The notes beneath the pieces are model-generated. The model was not told where the DNA came from. It saw nothing but the letters and a program-made list of their open reading frames with translations, and did not search any database. This document shows positions 55,411 through 64,000 of a stretch of DNA of 64,000 bases, one piece after another (position 1 is the stretch's first letter; each line of letters begins with the position of its first letter). The translations under genes were made by a program, and so were the position numbers. Source of the stretch: Protula sp. h YS-2021 (Eukaryota; Annelida; Polychaeta; Sabellida; Serpulidae); NCBI GenBank assembly GCA_949752745.1, contig OX457025.1, forward strand, positions 99,435,587-99,499,586, read 5' to 3'.

Positions 55411-56489
55411 ATAGTAAGCATATTTATCAATAAGTTTAATTAATCTGTCATCATATGATTTTTACTGCACTTTTATTCTTTTTCTTGTTTAACCGATTAG
55501 CAATACAATAAATTTCAATTCGCAACAAACAGAGATTGACATAAATGCAATTATGGGTAGACAATAATATACAGTTATCTTCTGTCTATAAGAACAAATC
55601 TGTGAGTTTTGCCTAAAACAAGAATAGTATAATGTCCGCACATGTTCTACTGTCTATATCTATTCTTCTCAGTCATCTATTGTCCATTGGATCACCCAAG
55701 GTATTTCTTAGTTTGACTCCTCTTTAAGGAAAACAAATGAGGTGTGATCGCTCCATGTTTTGGCATACTGCAATGATGTATTCTGATTTGATAAAACTTT
55801 TCTTAAGTCAGGAGTAAGATGTGTTTGTAAGATTCCATTTTCTCAATTTGTCATTCAATCAACTAGCAATTGAAGAGAACAGGCATGGAAAGCAGAACTC
55901 AGTTGCACTTAGTAAGCATGTAATTGCAAAAGATGAAGCAGAGGACTATTTATTATTATGATGTAGGAAAGAAATAAAGGCGCGGACTTTTAAAAAATAA
56001 CCTTTCTCAGTAACGTTTCAAAACGGTTGAGAATATGTTGTTAGGTGTTTACTAGAGCCAAATTAGTCAAAGTTAGTCTGGGACAGAGTTATGTGTCGCT
56101 ACAACAAGAAATGCAACAATGCAAAAACTTAAACGAAGCTGCATGAAAAACTGAAGTGTTTTCCTTGCCTACACTAAACGAGATCTTTGTTTTCAGCATA
56201 TTCAATGTGTATGCGTGGACAGAGTGTAATGTTATTCATTTGAGTGGTACATGGGCATGCACGGTGGGACGCGAACAAACATGGCAGCTATATAAATAGA
56301 CTCTTCATGCGTCTTCCAACAGTTCCACGAAATCATCTCGTACAGAACAAATGGCAAAGAGTAAATTGTATCGTGATGTTACTATGTAGCTGTGCCTTTA
56401 TGGAGACGAGGATTGTTAGTGCCAGTGCCGCGATTCTGAAGCTATGGCTACGTCAACGCCGATTTGCTACCCTTGGCTACTTTGATCAG
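55411..56489. other. A/T-rich stretch
   Basis: Nothing convincing is visible. The segment may include the 5' part of the Ty3/gypsy relic or its LTR, but no matching LTR pair was found. Confidence 0.4.
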
Positions 56490-57000
56490 TGGGTTGAAAC
56501 ATTTTGATGAGACGGAAGAAGAAGGATTGGTATAAGTAGAGACTAGAACAGTACTTTATTGCAAACGATGTGGTCGACGCGAAGAAAGTAGCAATTACTC
56601 TGAGTCTGATATGCAGGAAAACCGATTCCTTTTTGTGCATCCTGTATTCTCCTAACAAGCCTCTGACCATGACGTTTTAGCAGCTGGTTACACTCGTGCA
56701 AGATTTTATTCCCCAAAAATGTGATTGCTGAGCGATACTGCTTTTGGAAGCACCAGAAACAGAAAAGTGAGACGGTTACGGACTATGTTGGAGTGCTTCC
56801 GACACTGAGTGAACACTGCGTGTTTTTTGACAAGCTGGTGCGGCATCTAAAGAATCTATGTGTGGGATTAAAAGCAACGTACCTCAAGAGACTGCTTTTC
56901 AAGAAGAAGCTGACGTACAAGAAGGCCAACGAAATGGCCATCGCATTGAAAATGACCAAGAAAGACGTAACCAAAATCGAAGGTACGGAAGTTCAATAAA
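56490..57000 (+). pseudogene. Gag-like remnant of the Ty3/gypsy relic
   Basis: The clearest block is the frame at 56721-56999, with ERYCFWKHQKQKSETVTDY, then LSEHC, LKNLCVGLK and KLTYKKANEMAIAL, which is the retrotransposon Gag pattern. Upstream pieces (HFDETEEE) fit the Gag start but are interrupted. Confidence 0.7.
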
Positions 57001-57839
57001 GTAAATAAAGTTAGTGGAAGTCGCTAATTCAGGTGTAGAAGAGATAACCACAACGGCGACGATTACTGTTTCGAAGAGGACACTTCCCGCAAATGATGTA
57101 AGACAGATTATACCAAGTACATATGCAAAGCTAAGAAGAAGACAAAGCCATTAAAAGACACTAGACTGGACCAGTTTCAAGCTAGTCAATGTTAGCGAAC
57201 AGAAACAGTCCTCCGATTATAAAGACACAGGCTATGGCAGAATTTTCGGCTCAGATTTAGGTTACGCAGAAGTTGTATGTGACGAAAACAACACTAGAGA
57301 GCGGAAATGTGAGCTATTATTATCAGTCATAAGATAATTAGTAAATTAATCAGGATGGAGCTTGATAACGAATCTGCAGTCCACAATATCGCAATATGTT
57401 GGAAAAATTCGGCTAATGAAAACAAATGTGATGCTCAAGACCTACACAGCGCAGCGTGTCTAACCAGAAAGATATACAAATGTCTCCATTGAATATGATG
57501 GTCATCTTTTGCGTTTCTATTGTTCCTTATGAAGGAGGTCCACGGTTGATTAGAACAGACTGGTTAAACCATATCAAGCTGGACTAACAAGAGATAAAAC
57601 CAATTAGGATGATCGAGGAACATAAAAGGCCGGCCAAACTTTTACAGAAGTATTCGGTGTTTTTCAGCATCGACGCAGGTGAGCTAAAAGTTGTAACGGC
57701 AAATTTACATCTGAAAGAGGGAGCTACCTCGAAATTCTGATAATCACGTCAAGTACCATTGGCCATCAAGGAAAATGCCATCAAAGAATTGGAAAAATAT
57801 GGTGAAGAACAGAATAGATTATCCAGTAGAATTGAGTAA

Positions 57840-58600
57840 TTGGGCTACTCCCATATTCCGATTTCAAAGAAAAATGAGTCCGTAAGAATTAACGTCAACT
57901 TTAGGGTCATGGTTAACCCACAACTCATTGTTAAATCCCACCCACCGGTTGAAATCATGCTATCAACCCTCGATAGTGGAGATAAGTTCACAAAGATCGA
58001 CTTAAAAACTGATCTTCAAATGGTCGTAGAGGAAGAATCACGAAAATATCTAACGATAAACACTGAAAGGGGACTTTTTATTTTAACCACCTTGCCTACG
58101 GAGTCACACCTACTGCTTCCATTTTGCAATACGGGCATGGAACCAGTCTTGAAAGGAATTGATAAAGTGCGATGCATTCTAGATGAGATATTTGTTACTG
58201 GCTCAGGCGAAAATGACCTCCTCTGCACTTTGAAAAGGGCATTTTAGAGATAACTGAGTTACGGTTTGGGTGTAAGCCTCAATAAGTGTGCATTCTTCAA
58301 GGATTCAATCGAATTTTGTACTCATGTGGTGGTAAAATACGGGATACAAAAGAATAAATCAAACCCTAATAGAGTGGCCGACGCACCCGCATCGAGAAAT
58401 CTATGTGAATTGAGAAGCTGGATAGCTTTAGTCAACTACTATGACTGGTTTCTGCCATATCTCTCTACCACTATTATTTATTCTCTGTATCAATTGCTTC
58501 ACCAAAATAAGAACTGGCAATGGTCAAGCACCTGCAAGGCAACATTCATAAAACAAGAGCCGATTCAGATCTTGCACACTACTACCCGAATCTGCCCCTA
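57840..58600 (+). pseudogene. Reverse transcriptase remnant of the Ty3/gypsy relic
   Basis: Blocks recognised in order are KFTKIDLKTDLQMVV (motif A), GLFILTTLP (motif B region), CILDEIFVTG (the catalytic box, with DE where active RTs have DD), then LNKCAFFKDSIEF and LRSWIALVNYYDWFLPYLS, the connection region. Frameshifts separate 57840-58247 from 58266-58601. Confidence 0.8.
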
Positions 58601-58880
58601 AAACCGTATCCTCCAAAGGACGTTCCGGTGTTGTTTCTCCTGTCTATCCTCATGGAAGTGAGCGACCAGATTAAGTTTGTCTCAAGAACTCTGCCAAAAG
58701 CTAAAGCAAATTATTCCTAGACCGATCGTGAAGCTCTCAGCATAATTAATGCCCAAAGTAAGTAAGAGCTACAACTACTGCTTCAAAAATGCAACGATAC
58801 GCCTTTTCTTTCTGGATACGATTACAAGATTGAATTCCCGCAACCACGCGAATGACGGGTTAAGCAGGCAGCCAGAAAAG
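58600..58880 (+). pseudogene. RNase H remnant of the Ty3/gypsy relic
   Basis: FVSRTLPKAKANYS and, in another frame, RNHANDGLSRQPE correspond to the middle and end of the Ty3/gypsy RNase H. A stop and a frame change separate them. Confidence 0.65.
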
Positions 58881-58989
58881 TTGTATTCTATGATTCGCTT
58901 CTCGATAATTTTCCAATATCCTTCAAACAAATTTCCCAAACTACAAGCAATTACTACAAGCAAAGTTCCATTGTTATCGCACGTTTTCG

Positions 58990-59965
58990 AATTCACCAGG
59001 ATTGAATGGCCCAGCATGTTGATCCAATAGTGTCGTCGTACCATACTCACCAATCGCAGTTATCAAACAAGATGCCTTTTGCTTGTAAATAGAATAGCCT
59101 TTTGTGAGAAATTCCAAACTACATTTTTGAAAGAGCTGCTTAGTGCCCATACTGGTGAGATAAAATTAAAACATTGGCAAAATCATGCATTTGGTGGCCT
59201 AACATCGACAAGTATATTTAAACTGTTTGGTCAAAAACAAAAATTCACCCATGGGAATGGCTAAATTATCATTGATAAAATCAGAAAAGATAAAAGTGTT
59301 GCAAGAAATTTTAGTGCTTGTAGGTTGTGCGACTTGATATGTATGGACAATGGTGCAACTTTCCACCATCAACTACCGGTAATGGCCTCGCAAGGCGAAT
59401 GGTAAACTTGTTGAAACTGAGTCTAAAATCAATAAAAAATAAACATTGCTCAATTCGCGGGAAATCAGCCAAATTTCTGTTAATGTATCGTTCTACATAA
59501 AACTCGAGGACCAATGAAACCCCCACGTTATTATTTATGGGACATGAAATCAAAACTCGATTTGAAGGGCGAAAACAAATGTCAAAGATATCGAAACTAA
59601 ACACCAAAGATAATGTGTCCCGGAAATCTTTCAGTATGAGATTACCGACAGAGCCACAAGAAATGAACTCTATTTGTGTGTGAGGTTTCTGTCGATAAGA
59701 TTATTTGGAGACGCCATGTTGATCAATCCGCATTCAAACATCTGGTTGAAGAAACATCGAATTCCAGTGATAATATACCAGAGCCAAGGGTCACCGTACT
59801 AAAATGGAGTAGTGATCGAGCTAGGGTCCCAAGTAGCAAAGCACCATCTACCAAGTCCTGTCGTTCGATGATTAAACATCGCCCAGCCAGCAAAAACCGT
59901 TTGTGTCTTACCAAAAAATTGCGAAAATGCAAGATCCAGAGTTCTTCTAAACCTGGGTATTAAGT
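58990..59965 (+). pseudogene. Integrase remnant of the Ty3/gypsy relic
   Basis: Scattered blocks in shifting frames include a HWW-type WWPNIDKYI, HPWEW, ARRMVNLLK, KFLLMYRST, LLFMGHEIKTR and IIWRRHVDQ, the last two being typical of the C-terminal part. The catalytic region is interrupted by stops. Confidence 0.65.
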
Positions 59966-62110
59966 TATTTCATAGTAACTGGTAAAATTATGGTGGTATT
60001 TTATTTATTTAAATAGTCAATGACATTTATTATCTAGGAGCTGTGTTTACAACAATTTTCAGCAAAGTTAAAGTGCAGTTCAAGTTACGGTAAAGTTCCC
60101 GTACAAGCGATTAAAAACAACTTTGCATTTACTGTAATTAAGTGTGGAAAATATAACCATTTAAAAATTGGTTCAAGAAGATACAAATCAAGATCTCACT
60201 TGCTAAAGTGTCTATATGACTCTCAACAGCAACTATTTTTTGCTTAAATGACTTTTAAAAGAGCTATTTAGTTGCGTAACAGACTAATTTGAGTAATTCG
60301 TGGGTATATTTTAAGTCGACGCTTCGGTACGTCATTTATTAACATATTGTCACCATTAGTGGTCATGCAGCTGTAAACAAATGGGATTAAAAATGTATAA
60401 AGCTCAAATAATGGTGGGTAATTTCATAATGCTTTGGATTAAAGATATTTGTTCTATAATCAGATAAAGTCTAAAGCTTAAAGCTGGTGTAACACGTTCC
60501 TCAGATGCTTCGAACGCATTTAATAGGCAAATAAATAAAGGACTACTTATGGAAAACTGCTACGGTTAAACAAATGTTGCTCCCGATCAACTAGCACATA
60601 TGGATAACAGTAGAGGCTGTTTACAAGAATGCGCGGTCATGATAAATTTCAACATGGCTAAAGATTCCCTGAGTTTATCAACGGCTAGTTGATTGAATGA
60701 CAAGTTGAGAAAAGTAAACTCTTATATACATATTTTATTCCCAACTCGTCACAGCCTTTATCCAGTTGGAAGAGATCATTTCTACATGCCATAACATTGT
60801 CAATTACGTCATCCCTAAATAAAGGGCTTTTGTTTCCCTGGACAAACTGGGAATATCCCACAATTGGAGTCCCCATTGAATTTACCGTCAGTTTTTTAAC
60901 TAAAAGTTAAGTTGAACTTAGAATGGCCTACCTATAACGTCATGACATTGGGGTGATTCTATGAACAACGGAAATTTCACGGTTCAGTGAAAGATACCAA
61001 TAGGTATTTATTGTAGGGCACATGCCAGCACTGTAGTACTAACAACCTGCTTATGCTTTACTATATTTTCCAAGGAAGATTCGTAGAGAAAATCACAAGT
61101 AAAGCTACTCAGGAGGAGATCCTGAAATTGCAGGTGACACCATTGAAGTTTGGCTGAAAAATAACATTTTATGACAGTTATTCCTCTGTCTGTCTCAAAT
61201 TCTATTACATTATTTCCAACGATATACGAGATAAAACGTCAGAACAAAAATCCTCGGAGGTTTTGTCCTATCTTGCGTGCATTTCGAACTTTATATGAGC
61301 GATATGAAGCGCAGGCATTTTTTCAGATGAGAAGGGGACCTTCCAAGATTTAAAGACGATAGACAATATGGCTTTAAAGTTTCATTAGCGAATTCTGGTC
61401 ATTACGCCCACTCCCTAAAACCAACCCCGGGAAAAAACGTCTGCTAAGCTGATCGTCTCTCGAAACTGTGACACTGCATCGGCCCCTGTTCTCCCAAGCC
61501 GACTTCAAACCTTTATCTTCCTTGACCTTTTACAAAAGCCTAGGGTTGACCTTGTGGTTAGGACGACATGGTATTAACACAACACGATGCATGTCAATAG
61601 ACCTACTTAAATATGTTGTCATCCCATTGCTAAGTGCATCGAAATGCCCGTTTCTAATTTCCTTTCCTGTTTTAAGTGGATTTTGTGTGCAGTATTTTAA
61701 ATAGAACGCGCGTTTTTCTGAAAGATGCATTTCAATGACGAATCTTTTGAGGTAAATGCAGAAAAAGAGTAATTAATCATGGCAATAACAAGTAAACACA
61801 ACATCAGCATAAAGTTAATATGTTAGGTATGCATTTCTTTTTAAAAATTGTAAACTTTATGTACTTTATTTCTTGCCCGAGAGGTTCTGTCATGGACCAT
61901 CTCTGGTACTGATTCTTAAGAGATAAATCTATCTTCAGATTTTTAATTGACAATTATTCAACCCCTTGAGCGTTTTACTTGTTGAAAAGGTAACCTTAAA
62001 AAGACTCCTAACGTCACTTTTGATATTTCTTTGCGCATATGGCAAAATTTAAAAAGCTGGGAATCTAAAAGAAAAATTAGCAAAGTGGTAGCTAAGAAAT
62101 AGCAGTCGTG
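59966..62110. other. A/T-rich stretch between two retroelement relics
   Basis: No exon, repeat array or element end is recognised. The open frames at 61171-61353 and 61468-61704 have no recognisable similarity. Confidence 0.4.
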
Positions 62111-62159
62111 GAAAGAGAAATCCGCGGAAGACCCAGGGGCAACAGAGAAAACTACAGAA

Positions 62160-62560
62160 AGCAATAAACCGTTATTTGTGCAAGACATCTGCGGCTAATT
62201 CCTCGGACATCTACAAAGAAACTCTAAGCTTCCTTTCTCTAACCATGCGGCCAAGAAAACGATACACGAGGAGACCGCCTGTCGGTAATAGTGATTGGGC
62301 ACTCGCGTATATACGAAGTGCTCTCATGCTCCAGCCACTTCGACTTGATCGAAGCCAGAAATCGGTGCAACTTGTTCGTGGGTAAGTTCGCCGACATGCA
62401 CTGGCCAACCCCCTCGCCCGTGGCAGTGAGCTCTAGTCGGACTCTTGCTGTGGTGTGACGATGACACCTACTTGCTGAGTGTCTGCATATTCGCAGCCTC
62501 CTTCCATATGAAAGCAATCGCGGAGAGTCCAAGTCCAAGATTGAGCATATTGAGGGATGC
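62160..62560 (+). pseudogene. ORF1 remnant of the decayed YR element
   Basis: LFVQDICG and LGH (compare FFVQDFCGSFLG in the intact ORF1), KFADM, and DDTYLLSVCIFAASFHMK (compare DDTYLMGVCIFSSRFQ) occur in changing frames. Confidence 0.65.
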
Positions 62561-62639
62561 AACAGGGGTAGAGATATGCTGAAAACTTCAACTCTCGCAA
62601 GAAAGGTTCTCTAACCCACTGAAAATTCACGCACGCTTT

Positions 62640-63130
62640 CAGCATGGATTCGGGGGAGCACTGCCACTAGGATCAAATTATGGAAAAGGATCAAGTCAAA
62701 TGGTCATTTTAGATGGGCTCCCAAACGGTTTACACACTGTAAATTTTAACAATGACAAAATATAGCCCATGAAGCACTGAATAGCCTCGTTGTGGAGAGT
62801 AATTTAGAGACAAAGTGGAGGGAGAAATATAGAAATAGTTGCAGCTAGGTCGCTACAAAATTGTGCAGCAGAAGCCAACCAATGTGTCTCCGATATGTGT
62901 CGTTCCAAAGGACGAGGAAGGCATGCGAGCCATTTACGACTGCTCGCAGGATTACAGCGGATCACTGAACATTTTGCCCGACAAATACACCTTTACATCC
63001 GTCGACGCAGCGGTGGATACTATATGTGTAAAGAGGATTTGAAATCTGCATATCACAAGGTAAGCCTCAAGACAATTTACAAGCCTTAAGTGGAAACTTG
63101 CTGAGCATACGCACTACACATAATATGATC
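62640..63130 (+). pseudogene. RT remnant of the decayed YR element
   Basis: QLGRYKIVQQKP, SPICVVPKDEEGMRAIYDC and KYTFTSVDAAVDT match the N-terminal RT blocks of the intact element. DLKSAYHKVSL matches motif A after a frameshift near 63020. The YLDD region is deleted. Confidence 0.8.
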
Positions 63131-63179
63131 AACTCACGCCTTCAGTTCGAGACTTCCCTAAAGCGTTGGAATATTCTAC

Positions 63180-63770
63180 TGGATAACTCAAAGTGTATGC
63201 CGTGTACTTTTGCCGGGGAATTATAGCGGTCATCTGGCGAGCTCAGCCTGGTTGCAGGTGTTGTCCATGTCGGCCACCCCTCTCTGCACCGCATCATTGC
63301 GCTGATGACGCAAGCAACACCTAGTGCACATCAACAGAGATGCACGCAACAGCCTCGCAAATAGCATACTGTGCATCTTCATTCAACGATACATGCAGCT
63401 TCGCCATGGAGAAAGAGGTGCCCCTGCTGTGCACATCGTGCTCAGTTTCAGGAAGTCAGTAATCGGCTGGCTATACTGCAACTGGTCAGTCGATACACTT
63501 CAATTAGCTCAGAAGCACATTAGCAACAAGGAATTAGCCGCCGTTTTCCTTGTCATCAAGCGGGTTGAACTGAGGTTCTACAGATAGCCAGCTCGTCTTG
63601 GATGTTCTGATGGATATTCTTATGCCGTGTGCTTTCTATAATGTTAAGCTGACTGCTTTTTATATCAGTAGTCGTGCGAACAAGCTCGCGGACGCAGTCT
63701 CAAGAGTCATAAGCCATTTTTTGACAAAAATCAGAGATGTCCTTACTTCATTCGTCAACTTTAACGTCGC
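63180..63770 (+). pseudogene. RT connection and RNase H remnant of the decayed YR element
   Basis: HRIIALMTQA, then WLYCNWSVDTLQLAQ and HISNKELAAVFLVIKR match the intact RNase H (WLYCNWHVD, HINVKELAAV). After a deletion of the FTDN region, VLMDILMPCAFYNV and SSRANKLADAVSRV complete it. Confidence 0.8.
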
Positions 63771-64000
63771 TTAGACAAATCACATACATCTTTGAGAAAC
63801 TCGACAATTAATACGGTAAGTATTTATCAATTATAAACTTTATCAATTTGTTTAGAAAGGGTTTTAATTAAAAAGGTATTATAGCTGGCTCTTCTTTTTC
63901 TTGAAAGATTATAGTTGGCATAACTGGTTTTCTAGTGACACACAGCAGAACTTTCAAAGGATTTTAGCGACGTGATCATGGAACTAAGATTTCATTTCCA

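Larger units (their letters stand above)
56490..59965 (+). mobile_element. Decayed Ty3/gypsy LTR-retrotransposon (internal region)
   Basis: Gag-, RT-, RNase H- and integrase-like pieces follow one another in the order Gag-RT-RH-IN of Ty3/gypsy elements, broken by many stops and frameshifts. The integrase after RT and the RT sequence type support Ty3/gypsy over Ty1/copia. I could not find LTRs, a primer-binding site or a polypurine tract. No env-like frame is evident. Confidence 0.85.
62120..63780 (+). mobile_element. Decayed YR retrotransposon related to the 32-37 kb element
   Basis: Segments align at protein level, in order, with ORF1 and ORF2 of the intact element but with frameshifts, stops and internal deletions. 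Identity is clearly partial, so it is a related family rather than a copy. No A/B repeat copies and no recombinase block were found before the window ends. Confidence 0.8.

Overview
The window looks like nuclear DNA of an animal. Genes are split by GT-AG introns, intergenic and intronic DNA is rich in minisatellites, poly-C and poly-T runs and decayed transposons, and there are no operons or ribosome binding sites. The mix of a tyrosine-recombinase retrotransposon, Ty3/gypsy and non-LTR relics, foldback elements and very dense minisatellites resembles marine invertebrates such as molluscs. That placement is an inference, not a demonstration.

Layout. At the left edge (437-562) is a probable last exon of an unrecognised gene. 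The left half (10.2-28.3 kb, + strand) is filled by one gene that I rebuilt as five phase-0 exons (10242-11882, 21682-21804, 23275-23469, 25876-26043, 28145-28324). It encodes about 768 residues of a membrane-anchored wax ester synthase/diacylglycerol acyltransferase (WS/DGAT) family protein with a coiled-coil and low-complexity tail. Its catalytic motif reads HPxxxDG instead of HHxxxDG. Between 42.6 and 50.2 kb on the minus strand lies a second gene, rebuilt as seven exons (about 337 residues), with two RWD-like modules and a C-terminal RING-type zinc-binding region. It is probably a ubiquitin ligase of a family I cannot name.

Between the two genes sits a complete, apparently young tyrosine-recombinase (YR) retrotransposon of Ngaro/PAT type (32446-37553). 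It has split direct repeats A1-ORFs-B1-A2-B2; A1 and A2 show no difference by eye over 422 bp. Its ORF1 ends in a TAG codon followed in the same frame by an uninterrupted reverse transcriptase/RNase H frame, and the stop context (TAG CAA CCA) fits the known CARYYA readthrough signal. The recombinase ORF starts with ATGGAGGTAG, overlapping the RT stop. A decayed relative lies at 62.1-63.8 kb, a decayed Ty3/gypsy element at 56.5-60.0 kb, and a broken non-LTR RT at 54.9-55.4 kb. Several non-autonomous DNA elements with clear terminal inverted repeats are present at 8.25, 47.4-49.1 (with another nested inside) and 51.7-52.8 kb.

Roughly 14-15 kb of the window (sum of the arrays listed) is minisatellite. 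The most unusual feature is that several arrays are built from exon edges of the two host genes. One array contains copies of the 3' end of WS/DGAT exon 2 with its splice donor. Another, in the RWD-RING gene, contains dozens of copies of the exon 3 splice acceptor and six partial copies of exon 3. A third repeats the sequence around the start codon of that gene. A 28-bp array in WS/DGAT intron 1 carries a consensus splice donor in nearly every unit.
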